A stretch of DNA of 64,000 nucleotides, taken from assembly GCA_024036415.1 (NCBI GenBank), contig JAMWET010002891.1, forward strand, positions 245,001 to 309,000, written 5' to 3'. Below, in pieces: positions 12,201-23,067 of this stretch (its first letter is position 1; each line of letters opens with the position of its first letter). The position numbers and the translations under genes are program-made. The stretch comes from Prochilodus magdalenae. Taxonomy: Eukaryota > Chordata > Actinopteri > Characiformes > Prochilodontidae. The notes under the pieces were generated by a model. It was not told the origin of the DNA, did not search any database, and worked only from the letters and a program-made list of their open reading frames with translations.

Positions 12201-14942
12201 GTTGTGGTAATGATAATTGGGTTTCTTATGAAACAAGTTATAATGATTAGGTTTGTCAGTTTAAAGCTAATCTGTTGTCTATAGTCAATTTATGTTTGAA
12301 TAATAAGCATGTGTAATGGTGGTTTATAGTGTAAACTTTTGACAGATGGACTAACGTATGGTAGTATGGACTTCTGCAATGGAAATAACACTCAAATTCA
12401 AGCAAAGAGGAGGCATAAACATTTATATCTAGTGTAAACATATGTAAATAAACCAGTAATATTTACAACAAAAAATCAACCAGTACTATCAGCAAAACTG
12501 TAGCATGCCAGAGAGAAGAACAAGTTGGTCATCTTTCATAACTGAATCTGTGAAATGATGGAATTCCCCGAAGTTGTTGGCACACAAGTGAAACACTGGC
12601 TTGAACAAAAACTATTCTGTGAAAATTGTGAACGTTTCAATTGGTATAAGCTCATCTTTATATTCACATGCTCAAACAGATCACATACACATGAATATCC
12701 ACACAGAGACATACAAATGATAGTCTAACCAGCTCTACATTACCATTAGCAGAAGTTTGGGCACCCCCTTAATTCTATATTGTGCTGATTTTTGTGACAA
12801 GCTAATTAATTAAAATATAGTTAAAGTCTTTATTAGCTTCTTTTTTTTACTGTAGTACATTTGCTTTCAGAACTTGCTGATATTTTGTGGAATCCATTTT
12901 TCTGTGCAGTGATGTGCCACTGGCTAATGTGCAACTATGAAGCATAATAGATCTATAATCGTGCTTAACAGTTGGCAGGGTGTTCTTTTATTTAAATGCA
13001 CTTCTAAATGCCTTTGGCTTATCTACGTGTTTTGCATACTTCAGGCATTTTTGTGATTAGGTTGCAGATGAGGTTTCCTTCTGATGACTCTTCTGTACAG
13101 GTCATGCTTGGGCAGACATCACTGTGCAGTAGAATTTGATCTCAGCTAAATGTTCTGGCATGTCATTTGCTCCTGTATGGGTTTGTAACGTTCTACCCAG
13201 CAATGAAGAGTTAATTGATGGTTTTCTTAGTCCTCTACATTTTGCCTTGACTTCCTCAGTTCCCCACAACTTCTATTTCTTAATGGCTTTTCAGACAGTG
13301 GAAGTTGTGAGCTGGATGCATTATGCTTTTGTATTCTTACCCTGCTTTGTAGGCATCAGCTGGATTTCTTGGAGTTGCATGGAGGACCTGTGGTTGTTGA
13401 GTGTCAGCGTTAGTTCTTTGTTTTGCATTTAATGAAAAATTAAACCACATCCCGTATTCTCAGCCCCAAACTACTCGCCACATGTGGTGTAATGAAATAA
13501 ATAAATACCAGTGCCATAGAACATCCTCAGTACACGTATGAAGGATTCTGGGGACTGCATTGTTAATTCTTACAGGTGACCAACTCGGATTAAAGATGAC
13601 CAATAGAGCATGAAGTTAGTGACGTATGGATAGGTTATGAGGGGTAACCAACTATTGCCATAACATTAAAGTTATCAGCTGACAATTCCTAATGACAGTT
13701 GTTGTCAGTGTTTACTATTTTATGTTAATTTCTATTTTTGAGGTTGTGCCAATATAAATGAACTGAATTAATATTTTAATTTTTTCTGCAGGTAGTTTGG
13801 TACCGAGGTTGTGTTCTTTTCAGTGAAGGTCATTTTATTTCATGCGCTCCCAACATTAACTTGAATCTGATTTAAAACTTCACTTGCTTCACTTCACTTG
13901 AGTTCACTTGCTTTTATTAATGTGACTTGGGTTTCCTGCCTTTCAATAATACCCTAAAAAGGAGTGGGTTTCAACTGTTCAGTAAAAAGGATGCAAGATG
14001 CTGTTTCTCAATTGTTTGTGTTTTTGTAGTTTTGTTTGCACACTCTCACAGCAAAGCTAAATATTTAAAAAAAAAAAAACATGTCAGTACATGTGGACAA
14101 TTCTAATTGCTGGTGGTGGTGCTGGTAATAGTAAGGCATCTGTGAGATTCACTGGTAATACTGTGCTTTGGCGGCCAGATTTTCAGTGTGAGAATTGCAT
14201 CATGCAATGGGTAAATCCCTCCAGCTCATTGCCTCTAAAGGGACATTTGCTTGATCTGCTGCTGAATCTAAGAACAGATCTGCTGAGTGATTAAGGGATT
14301 TGGATCCTTTTATGTTGCTCTCCTGCAGCGCTGCCTACTTTTTTTTAATTTTTTTTTTCCTTTTTGGGGGGGTGGGGGGTGTTGGCCTCCCATGCTTGCT
14401 CTCAGTATCTCTCTCTTTCTCTCTTAATTTCTAAGCTAATGGATAGTATGCACTTAGTAAAGGGATAGTATGTAAAAGCATTAGAGTTGTTGTTTTGCGT
14501 AAATACGCAAAAGCATTACTATTGTTGTTGAGTGTCATCTTATATTTATTATAACAATGTCCTTTAAGTGTAGGATTTCTGTTTGTACTTGGAAAATCTG
14601 TACTGCACCAAGAGTGGCGATGTTGCTAATAGGTTGAGGATGGGGCAGCAGACAGTTAGCCTTATGAGATCATGCTGGCTTGTCTCTCCAGTAGCTTTCA
14701 TTCAGTTGCATCATTTTAAAATCAGTGTATTGTCTTACTGTACTTCTTGCCCTGCTTGTTCAGCAGAGGGTAACTCTGAGGCCTCTGGTCCAGTGGAAGA
14801 GGTGGAGCCTGGGGAACATAAGGCTGAAGAAAGCCAATCGGAAGAGGAGAAACACAGCAATACAGAACCCCAAACTACACTCCCGGACCTACCACAGAAA
14901 TCCGACAATGAACTAGACGTGTCTGCCATGGAGGTGGAGTAG
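6265..14942 (+). CDS. lnpk: Lunapark, ER three-way-junction protein (complete, 12 coding exons)
   Basis: Join 6265-6291, 6717-6758, 7737-7924, 8965-9023, 9175-9215, 10152-10235, 10324-10375, 10460-10678, 11335-11440, 11536-11606, 11913-12068, 14764-14942: 1,224 nt, 407 residues plus stop TAG. All introns are GT-AG and phases join cleanly. Lunapark is an ER membrane protein that stabilises three-way tubule junctions and opposes atlastin-driven fusion. Visible features: Met-Gly-x-x-x-Ser myristoylation signal; coiled-coil-like residues about 20-40 and 103-135; hydrophobic segments about 43-66 and 70-97; a proline-rich linker about 150-260; a Cys4 zinc finger with C278, C281, C300 and C303 followed by the conserved FLNPARKTRPQAPRL; an acidic tail. 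Length is close to the human protein (428 residues, from memory). The start is the ATG giving the myristoylation motif. No lesion is seen. The teleost paralogue is unresolved. Confidence 0.97.
6717..6758 (+). CDS. lnpk: lnpk coding exon 2 (residues 10-23)
   Basis: Acceptor TTGCAG at 6711-6716, donor GTAAGA at 6759. Encodes TKPTTVEVLEGLDK, the start of the first coiled-coil-like helix. 14 whole codons, phase 0 at both ends. Confidence 0.95.
7737..7924 (+). CDS. lnpk: lnpk coding exon 3 (residues 24-86, membrane domain)
   Basis: The acceptor TTTTAG follows a long T tract; the donor is GTAAGT at 7925. It carries the charged helix EEHREKNQKQLK, then the first hydrophobic segment (about residues 43-66, ending VYVWYIP) and most of the second. 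The final codon is split after two bases. Confidence 0.96.
8965..9023 (+). CDS. lnpk: lnpk coding exon 4 (residues 86-106)
   Basis: Acceptor CCATAG, donor GTAAAA at 9024, a slightly weak donor inside an A run. Encodes VWLLRKLLIALFSKRTERN, the end of the second hydrophobic segment and the conserved basic SKRTERN junction. Confidence 0.95.
9175..9215 (+). CDS. lnpk: lnpk coding exon 5 (residues 106-119)
   Basis: Acceptor CCTCAG, donor GTAAGT at 9216. Encodes DEKLEELKAEKKKI, a highly charged heptad-like helix of the second coiled coil. Confidence 0.94.
9590..9890. promoter_or_regulatory. Candidate intronic regulatory element in lnpk
   Basis: Within the 936-bp intron 9216-10151. The sequence is dense in TAAT cores (GGTTAATTGG near 9633, TTAATAG near 9692, CAATAATTACTG near 9766, TGTAATTATTC near 9817 and AAATAATTAGC near 9842) without being a simple repeat. 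This would fit a homeodomain-bound element, but AT-rich introns produce such motifs by chance, so confidence is low. Confidence 0.25.
10152..10235 (+). CDS. lnpk: lnpk coding exon 6 (residues 120-147)
   Basis: Acceptor CTTACAG, donor GTGAGT at 10236. 28 whole codons. Contains the strongly conserved KLILERFDPDSKKK block that ends the second helical region. Confidence 0.96.
10324..10375 (+). CDS. lnpk: lnpk coding exon 7 (residues 148-164) with tandem donor
   Basis: Encodes ELEATPVGPPMTPRQGQ. Two in-frame donors lie 6 bp apart: GTCAAG at 10370 and GTCAGA at 10376. I chose the distal one because it yields RQGQELRQR, matching the PGQE-type junction I recall from the human protein. Use of the proximal site would drop Gly-Gln only. 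Confidence 0.85.
10460..10678 (+). CDS. lnpk: lnpk coding exon 8 (residues 165-238, proline-rich linker)
   Basis: Acceptor TCTCAG, donor GTAAGT at 10679. Low-complexity Pro/Ala/Thr-rich cytosolic linker including APGGPPERS, which is conserved in vertebrate lunaparks. GC-rich relative to its surroundings. Confidence 0.94.
11280..11307. repeat. (ATTC)n microsatellite next to a splice acceptor
   Basis: About six TTCA units ending 27 bp before the acceptor AG at 11333-11334, so it overlaps the zone where the branch point and polypyrimidine tract would normally lie. Confidence 0.9.
11335..11440 (+). CDS. lnpk: lnpk coding exon 9 (residues 238-273)
   Basis: Acceptor TCACAG, donor GTAACT at 11441. 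Encodes MHPPGPPLARPILPRDRG followed by EYLVGDGPQNR, the near-invariant lead-in to the zinc finger. Confidence 0.96.
11536..11606 (+). CDS. lnpk: lnpk coding exon 10 (residues 273-297, first half of zinc finger)
   Basis: The acceptor CTCAG follows a strong pyrimidine tract; the donor is GTAAGA at 11607. Carries the first Cys-x-x-Cys pair (C278, C281) and HNGMALKEEFEYI. Confidence 0.97.
11913..12068 (+). CDS. lnpk: lnpk coding exon 11 (residues 297-349, second half of zinc finger)
   Basis: Acceptor TTTCAG, donor GTATCT at 12069. Carries the second Cys-x-x-Cys pair (C300, C303), then FLNPARKTRPQAPRL. The rest is Ser/Ala/Gln-rich and weakly conserved. Confidence 0.97.
12749..13430 (-). pseudogene. 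Degenerate Tc1/mariner-like transposon in lnpk intron 12
   Basis: The + strand begins with GAAGTTTGGGCACCCC (from 12752), a terminal-repeat-like motif of fish Tc1 elements. The complement of 13006-13044 reads LKYAKHVDKPKAF, matching the conserved 'AKxHVDKPKAF' block of Tc1 transposases, and the complement of about 12875-12900 reads MDSTKYQQ-like text. Frames are broken throughout, so this is a fossil. The far terminal repeat is not clear, which leaves the right edge uncertain. Confidence 0.65.
14764..14942 (+). CDS. lnpk: lnpk coding exon 12 (residues 349-407, acidic tail) with NAGNAG acceptor
   Basis: The acceptor is TTCAGCAG: splicing after the first AG (14763) starts the exon at 14764 and includes one extra Ala codon; splicing after the second (14766) omits it. 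Encodes a Glu/Ser-rich tail (EEVEPGEHKAEESQSEEEK) ending DVSAMEVE and stop TAG 14940-14942. Confidence 0.93.
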
Positions 14943-15780
14943 ATGGTGTTTCTACAAATCGTAGGTCACTCTGCCACGGTGTGCAGGTTTATTTGTGGTG
15001 TTAACATTGGCCTTGAAGGGCTGATGGCTGTTTTGATTTGGTTAATGCCCCCATGTCTTTGTTTTTTTTTTTTGTGTTTTTTTTTTTTTTTTTTATTGTT
15101 TACATCTGAAAGTCTGGGGGGGATACAGAAACCAAGTCTTGCATGCCAATACTGAAGTGCTAATTTTTTTTATTTGGATGAGTTCATGTTAAATATAGTT
15201 ACAGTATATATAATTACAGTAGCAGCTTTCTTTGACTGTTTACATTTTGTCTTCAGCACCATGAATGTTACACCTTATTTCATTACCCTTAATACAGCCA
15301 TGTTTAGAAATACTGTCCTTTATTTCAGAAAGCAAAAAAATCATGTTCATCAGTACTGTTTGTCTTTGTGACTTAATGTATTTAATTCACTGTTTTTCAA
15401 CTTGTACAATAATAACCTAGTTCCATCTATTCTTAGAAAAATATTTATGATATTTATATATTTTTACATCCTAACAGTGCCTTCTTAGAAAGAATGAGAC
15501 TGTTTATAGTTCTATAAAACATGCAGAGAGATGGGTTACATGTTTACACACATTAAGGTACAGTCATTGGAAACTCCAGAGCTATTTATTTCTTCATAGT
15601 GTGTGAAAGTAGGGCAGGGTCAAATGTATGTGCCTGTGCTTTTTCTGTATAATTCAGTAAATAGGAGTTATTTAAATACAACATGTAGAATTATTATTTT
15701 TTATTTAATATGTAAATATGTTTTTGTTGTTCTCCAGGTGCACTTTGTGCAAATAAAGTTATTTTTAACATTATGTTCGT
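14943..15780 (+). other. lnpk: lnpk 3' untranslated region
   Basis: About 0.83 kb from stop codon to the presumed cleavage site. It contains a long T tract (15062-15094), AU-rich ATTTA elements near 15442-15460 and 15583, and a Pumilio-type TGTAAATA at 15711-15718. These suggest post-transcriptional control but are not proof. Confidence 0.75.
15752..15757 (+). terminator. lnpk: lnpk polyadenylation signal
   Basis: Canonical AATAAA. It is followed by a GT-rich stretch (GTTCGTTGTGTGTT) from about 15774, so cleavage is expected around 15770-15780. Confidence 0.8.
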
Positions 15781-16590
15781 TGTGTGTTAATTAGTCTTTT
15801 GCTACCTCAAGTTAAATGTAGTCTATTGGTAAATATGTTGGTGCTTATGTTAATCATTCTAGGCTTCGTTCACCAATATGTAACTATGAATTTGTTCTTG
15901 AGAAAGGTCAAGGTAAAAAAGTCTTGTTTGTCAGTGACAGAATAAACTGCACTCTTGTGCTGTAGAGTGTATAGAAATACAGTGAATGTCTTTGTGAAAT
16001 TTGTATATTGGTTTTAAGAGAGAATTGTCTTATTAAAAATAGTTGGTGAATGAGGCCCTTTCTAATTATATCTATGTATATCATTTTAAGCTTACCAGAA
16101 GTCATATACTAATTTGGTACATGAGCTTTGGTGGTCAGTCAGTATGCCAGCTCAACGGTTAACTGACCCTGCTGCTTTTGAGAGGGAAAGGCATGTGTGT
16201 CCTCTGTAGAAATGGGTTATTAGGGCTGTTAGTGGGTAGCTTTATTGCTTACTCTCTTTCCTGTCTGTGTTCTAGCTCACCTGACATGGAGGGACATTGA
16301 AAAGAACCCGTTAAAACACAGTCCATTTTCATTAGCAGGCCTATTTTGGCTTGTGATCATTTTATTTTAGCTCATTGATCATTTCAGACAGCGTTAGATA
16401 ATGGGACTGACACACAAGCCCAACCCAGCTTGATTGCTTGACCCTCTTCATTTGCAACAAGAGAACTATCTCTACCCATATTGCATCCCTGACAAACACG
16501 CGCTCCTCTCTGCTCTTTCACCCGTTCCTGTGCTCTCCTCCTCTCTCGCTCTCTTGCAGGTCAGCCTTCCACATTTGTCTTTGGGTTTTG
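15781..16590. other. Start of gene desert, nothing recognised
   Basis: AT-rich sequence just past the lnpk 3' end with no gene. The open frames here are short and uninformative. Confidence 0.5.
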
Positions 16591-16830
16591 ATAATGCATG
16601 TTTACAGAGACATGACCCTCTGAGTGTGGCAATGCATCACTGTCAGCAGGACAGTACTACCTGATTCCAGCGCAGTCCGCCTCAGCTTGACCCCTGACAG
16701 TGGCACAGGCTGTGGAAAAAAATAACCCCCGTCAATAGGACATTTGAACCTTTCCCAGCAAATATAATGTAGATCAAGTGTTTGCGATTTGCCACTGTCG
16801 GCGGCTCTGCAGCTGTGTAGTAGATTTATC
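16590..16830. promoter_or_regulatory. Candidate regulatory element
   Basis: Complex sequence of balanced composition, e.g. CTGATTCCAGCGCAGTCC near 16662, and paired CTGACAGTGGCA / GCCACTGTCGGC text near 16695 and 16791. It has no coding frame and stands out from AT-rich flanks. Conservation cannot be tested here. Confidence 0.3.
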
Positions 16831-17479
16831 TTTCTTTATTTATTTAATTTTATATTAAGGGGGTGGTTGGGGGGGGCTGCTTTCCTTCCAAACATGGGGC
16901 TTTTCATTTTTATATAAGATTCAAATGCCTTGCTATCTGTTACAATGACATTTATTTCATCTGACACTTTGGTACTGCACTGTCAGTAAAATCATCTTGT
17001 GTGTTTTGAATTCCCATCAGTTTAAGGAGCATTCGCAATCTTCCCACTCAAACATAGTTTTTCATATTTGCAGTACAATCTGTTTTTTTGGTTGTTTTTT
17101 TGTTTCATGGTCAGTTTCTGTCATAGAATAGATAGAGTGATTAGAGGCAAATCCACGGTGATACCTCATTCTTTGAGAGCTGTGTGCAGATTTCATGTAG
17201 TTCCTTTACCTCATTTGTCTTTTCGGTTTTTGCCTTTTTCTTTTTGATGTCCTCTGTCATTCCACTTAAGAATAATCCTCTTTCAAAATTCATATAGATG
17301 TATCGGATAAGGAAGAAGGTGGTATTGCTTTTTGCTCAGCCATCGCGATTTTAGATCAGGTTTCTTGCTGAACAATAGGTGTAGCTCTTGTGTGGGTATT
17401 ATTTGTATAAGCAGACAGCAGTATACGTTTCACTGTGCAGTGTTGAGATGTTGATGGGAGGAATTGTTTATGTTGACCT
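16831..17479. other. Intergenic, low-complexity patches
   Basis: Includes a short G-run (GGGGGTGGTTGGGGGGGG, about 16859-16876) and T-rich tracts near 17084 and 17225. No gene seen. Confidence 0.5.
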
Positions 17480-17800
17480 GTTCTGTGGTCAGTTCTCTTT
17501 TTCAGTGCCATCAGGGGCCTCTTTCACCCCAAATAGCCTGCTGACAGCCATCATAAATGTTATCAGACACCGCAGCACAGATATATGTGAGGGGCGTAAG
17601 AAAAAAACAACTTCTAAATGAATACATCATTTTTGGCCTTGCAAGGCCCTGTTTGTCCATTCAGGGGAGAGATCCCATCAGCTTTGTGCTATCAGTGAGC
17701 CACTAATTGATTTTCAAGGATGACAAATGATGCGGCGGGCAGCGGCACGGAGGTAATTCTGAGTCAGGAATAGGAGAGTACAGCAGGGCTTGCACAGGGT
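17480..17800. promoter_or_regulatory. Candidate regulatory element
   Basis: A dense run of complex sequence: GACAGCCATCATAAATG near 17544, CCACTAATTGATTTTC near 17700 and GATGCGGCGGGCAGCGGC near 17729. Homeodomain-type TAATTG and TAAA-type sites occur together with CpGs that are otherwise rare in this desert. I regard it as one of the better enhancer candidates close to lnpk. Confidence 0.38.
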
Positions 17801-18329
17801 CCCGACTTCTCTTAAATGCTTATTTCTCAGAAGTACAGTCTGTTCCACTTGACTCAAATTTATACTGATCTTTTATTTATGCCCTGAAAAAATGGCAGAT
17901 AAGAAACATAAGTGTTCTTGATATTGTGTTTTGTCATATCTAGCAGCCAAAGATTGAAATCCTGAGAAACAATTTTCTGTCGAAATGAAAGAGCGTGGCC
18001 TTGTGAACCCTGGAGGAAAATAACAACGCTATTCCAGGCAGAATATGAAACGCAGAAGCACAGAATAAGTAAAATAGACAAGAGCAACCTCTGTGTCACT
18101 TTTCCATTTGCTGCCTTTACAAGGGAACATTTCAAAATTCTCTCCATCTGTTAAAAAAGAGAAAGAAAGAAGCAGACCTTGTCATTATCTTTTTCTATCT
18201 ATGTACTGAATACCAAACCAAGACCGTAACGAAGACTGAACACCCTGGGCTGTTCTTCTCAGCTCTAGACTACACCATGTCCGTCTATACATGTATCATC
18301 TTGGCACTGCATTTCAGGAGAATGCTTGC

Positions 18330-18690
18330 TGTTTCCTTCAGGAGGATATGAGAGAATAATATAAAATAATGAGATGAGTGTCACAAAAGCAATTAACATG
18401 CTCTGAATATTAGAGTTCACCACTGGATGATGACAAGTGCATCATTATCAAAGCCATCACAGAGTAATACTGGCCCTGGCTGCTTCAGGGAGGCATTAAA
18501 ATCAAATTAGAGAATTATACCGGTGCATGCCTCTGCTACAGCCTAAATGAGGAGATGTTCTCCAAGCAGTTGATATCCAGCGATTAGTTCTTGGCTCTGT
18601 GGTCTTTAAATGCCACAAGACAAAGTTGAGTGGCATGAATTCATTTCACGAAAAGGTCATGAGGTGCCAAAAATATGTTGATTTGAATGG
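18330..18690. promoter_or_regulatory. Candidate regulatory element
   Basis: Non-repetitive block with AATTAA at 18391-18396, ATTAAAATCAAATTAG near 18494 and several GATGA/CATCA repeats in opposite orientations near 18425-18445. Typical of vertebrate noncoding elements by composition; not verified. Confidence 0.33.
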
Positions 18691-21320
18691 AATTACCATT
18701 TAAACCACAAAACACATTTAGGCAAGCTGATTTCCATCGCTCCCTGCTCACTGGGGCCTGTCATAAATCATTAAACAGGAACAATAAGCTTCTCTGGAGC
18801 AGAAAAGTCATTCAACATGCTGTAGATCAAATTGAAATTTGCTCTTCAAGTATATTTAGAGCCATCATAACAGTAAGAAATGCCAGCACCTTATCACTCA
18901 TGGTGTTCATAAACGCTTGCTAACTTCACCTCCAAAAGGGCAAAAACTTTGGCAGGTACTACAAGTCTTTGTTATTATCTCTCACTCTCACTTTGGAGTT
19001 TCTGAAGGCTACACTTGCTTGCTAGCAAAGCTTTCATATTCACAGATTTCATCTAATTGGACCAAAACAAAGGAAACTTCACCTCTCCATGCTGACTGGA
19101 TGGCAGGTCCATCCGTCGTGCCATATTTGCATACTGTTGCCCTCTGTGTTTGTTTTAAAGCTTGTAACACTGTTCCTGTTCAGTGCAGGGTCAGTGCAGG
19201 GACTTTGATCCTTATTACATCAACTACTATGTTGAAATTGGTTCCTCACTCACACTGCTAACAAACCCTATTTGTTTCTTCATGGACTGGTTAAATACTC
19301 CAGCTTTGGAGAAAATACTACACATCTCAATTCAAAAAGAAAAGGTTGGGGCAGTTTGCAAAAAAAAAAAAATTAATTAAATTTTTTAAATCTGCTTATC
19401 TTTACATTGTCTTTAAATTTTATAGTGAGTGCATAAGCAGAAATGGTCCAACTTTTTTTCTTTTGTAAAGCTGCCATGAGCTTTAACATACTCCATACCA
19501 AGACAGGCCCCTGCTCGCTGGTATTTGCTGGTAACAATTTTTAAAAGTTTTTTTTTTCTTTGGCTCCAACATATGTATTATTTTCATAAACAATTTGCAC
19601 AAAAAAGGTAGATTCACCAGTTTCTGATACACACTTCCATCATGCCTCAGTCAGTTTTAGATAAGTTTGAGCCAAGAAACATCAGTAGCATTTTTAGATT
19701 TTTGACATGTGGCTTCTGCTGCATGTTTTACAGTGTTAACTTGCACTTGTGGATGCCATGACAAACAGTGTTTATTCACAATGGTTTGTGAAGTGGTGCT
19801 ATTCATCATGCCAGTTTTTAACGCAGTTCCATCTACGGGACCAAAGGTTACAGTATAGTTATAGTTTTCTGTCTTGACATTTACACATATGGAGTCCCTA
19901 AATCTTTTATCATTTTAAATTGGGTTCTAAGAAAACACTGATGCACTTGAGTATCATAATATTGTGTTTTGTGATACCATATTTGTATCAACTATTAGTT
20001 TACAGGCAAAGATTCTTAGCAGACAGTGGTTTATTTTGTGTCTTGTTAAATGCCTGTCCACTACACAGCAGTGTTGTAATCTAGTAAATCCATTAGACTC
20101 TTCTACTCCAATATAAACACCACTAATGTGAGCATTAGCAAATCTAGCTGACTAGTTAACTCTTTTATAATATGATACTTGCTCTGCTTACTATATCATA
20201 AAATATTACAATACACTGAATCCTCTGTACTATGTCTCCTTCCACATTCTTGCAAATACATTAATGACCGTTTTTCTGTTGGATTTCTGTTCATGCCATT
20301 TTAATCAAAGTGGTGAGCCTAGACCTGTCTTTGCTTATAAAATACTAACCATGACTACATCACCTGTTTATTTATACAAATCTTGGTTGTATTCTGCCCC
20401 AGTCCCAAATTGTTTGGGAGGAGGTTGGTTTTCTGGACCAATATAAAGTCTAATCCCAATGCAGAATATCCATTCAGAATGGTGGGTAGTGCTAGTTACG
20501 CGCTATCTTAACTATATTGTTTGTATTAGTTTTATTATCATGATTTAGTTTTTTATAATTTTTGCACTTGTACTGTATTTTTTGTGTTTGGTTAAAATCA
20601 ATTGAAAGTGTTTTACAATTTTGTGCTTTTTGGTTTTAATGCTTTACATGCTGTTCCAACTTTTTTGAAGGTTTTTGTACAAAGCAATGCTGAAGTTTTA
20701 TCAGAGCTTTAATACAATTTGATCAGTGCTGTAACAAAAACAAATCCTTACATCCTAAATGCATGTATTCAATTGTTCTGTAATATTTAATTACAGAAAT
20801 ATTAATATTAATATTTAAATTGGTCATAATTAGTCTGTTTCATTGTTTTTGGTGAGAATAATGTCAGAATCAAACATGTAATATTCTCTTGTGTTCTTGG
20901 TCCATTGTGTAATTGTCATCTGTATTGCCATTGAGGTAAATGAATGCAACAGCTGACCTTCTTCACATATTTTATCACTTCACACATAATTTACACTACA
21001 TTCACTGTGTAATATCGGGAACATTGATTCATCTTGCGACGCTATTTGAAAAGATATTGCATCAGAAATCAATGTAACGAAACAGAATTACCTAGCTAAA
21101 AGTACTTTCACATGTTCAATAATTATGACGATTACCCAGCTCAACTATAATGCGACCGTGCAATCTGATGCCTTCAGATCTAGCTGATTGAACCTTCTGA
21201 CCTCTTTCATGGGTAAAATACACTGTGCATCTACCCACAGAGATATACAGCTCATAAACTCGTACACTGCCTGCGTGCTGCAGCATGCGGTTGGTGTTGG
21301 CGCTGGTGTGAGCTAGCACA
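18691..21320. other. Intergenic, AT-rich, no gene recognised
   Basis: No convincing exon or RNA gene. Contains a perfect 20-bp AT palindrome at 20797-20816 and text near 20650 (GCTGTTCCAACTTTTTTG) resembling a degraded fish Tc1 terminal repeat. Otherwise background. Confidence 0.45.
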
Positions 21321-21329
21321 CATCCCTGG

Positions 21330-22230
21330 CACTATCTCATGTGGAAATCATACGAAGCATCCTGCAGGCTCCAGCCTCATTTTATGGCTTCATCTATTAC
21401 CACTCTGTCATTGTTAATTGTCTTCTTTTTACCTCTGCAGGATTCTCCAAATTGGCCCTATCGAATGTGACAGGAGGAAGAGCATTAAGCATCTGACAAG
21501 ATGATATCTAAGTTCAATTTCCTCCCCCTGCACTGATATATACCTGCAGCACATCATTTTCCTTTCTGTCATAAAGAGTGCAATAAATCAGCGGTGCTTA
21601 TGGAGGCACGGCGGAAAACAGGGCCTCTGGATTTGTGTCCCCAGCTCTGGCTATTAGGAAGCCATTACTGCCACGTTCTGCTCCTTCAAACAAAAATGAT
21701 CAAACCTAATGCCGCAGAGATTAGGGAGATTAAGAGAGAGAGAACAGGCGGGAATGTTATAACACAGGCATCCTCTCTAAACAATCTGTGCTAAACTCCA
21801 AAAAACAAAAAAGAACAACAACAACAACAACAAAACACAGCTTTCCCCTCCTCCTCTCGTTGACACCATTATCCATCTGTTTGGCTGAAATTGCTGTATC
21901 ATGGTATAAATCTGAGATACAAGTGTCACATCCTCTAAAATAAAAGGGAACATTAACTGCTCTATCTTCCTGAGGCCCTGGGAGCCGCTGGCTATAAGCT
22001 CACTCAAGTGTGGTGGCAGTTATACTGTGTTTTACTAGACTGCAGACAATTATCCTTTGCTCCTCTCCCCCCTGAAGACAAACTGCCAGGGCTTCAGCCG
22101 AAATGATTTCAAATAGATTTTCCAAAATGTCTGTTGCTTGATTGCTTCCATACATTATTTCTCTTAAATGGATAGAGAGTGGGGGAAAGAAAGCATATCC
22201 ACAAATCAATCACAATAACCCTTAGCTCAT
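21330..22230. promoter_or_regulatory. Cluster of candidate regulatory elements
   Basis: The first part (21330-21560) contains CATTTTATGGCTTCATC near 21378 and TCATTGTTAATTGTC near 21409. Further complex blocks follow at about 21590-21790 and 21880-22200, separated by a small CAACAA tract near 21816. No coding frame. The pattern of complex blocks interrupted by one simple repeat is typical of clustered enhancers, but this is inference. Confidence 0.35.
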
Positions 22231-23060
22231 AGATATAAAGAAAGTATCAGATCATCAGATTACTCTATGGGTGTGTATGTGTGTTTGTGTTTGCATCTTA
22301 AATAAGGGACACTATGTTTCCAAGTCTTCTTAAACTCTGTCCTACAACCACAACAACCTAAGAGCTTCATTTCAGACCCTGCAGTAGCAACATTGTGAAT
22401 TTTTCCTCTCTTCTTTACTGTCCCCATTATGCCTCCTTTCTTACAGCATGAATGTCCTGACAGTTTTCTTTGAATCATCTGTGCTAATCATGTGTGCTTA
22501 ACTGCATGTTTGGATGTAAGAAACAAAGTCATCACAAACTGGTGTGTTCTCCAGCACTAGGCTTAATTGGGGAACTAACTTTATATAGGTTGCTATTCAG
22601 TTCAGGTCAAAGTGGATTTACAAATCTGTACTTTCTTTATATCATTTCACATACCATTGCAAACTTTTGGAGGTTTTTATGTAGATAGCAATTGTATATG
22701 TATCATGTAGATACAACTCCATAAGAGTTGTAAAAAAACAAACTCCTCCTTTCTGAATCCATGCATTAAAATGTTTAGTCTTTTTGTCGGTGGTGCTAAT
22801 AATGTATGTAATAACTAATCTTTAATACTCTGTGGTTCATTTCTTATTGGGAAATATTTTCAATGTATGGCAGAAGACATCGGATGATGGCTTGTGACTT
22901 ACCAAATATATATTATATCGTATTTGTGCTGTGACTTAAACAGAAATGTAATGTAAGCTAATTTTTAGTTTAGAGTTAGTCAATTCAAAAATGCTGTATA
23001 TCTATTCACAACAGTTTTGGATATAACAATGTCTCTAATATGTGATCTTAATTATAATTT
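22231..23060. other. Intergenic, nothing recognised
   Basis: AT-rich sequence with no gene, array or clear element. Confidence 0.5.
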
Positions 23061-23067
23061 AGCACTG

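Noticed and set aside
14583..14763. Extension of the last lnpk frame upstream of 14764 with an ATG-like start
   Set aside because: The splice acceptor at 14763 and the frame continuity with exon 11 show this part is intron.
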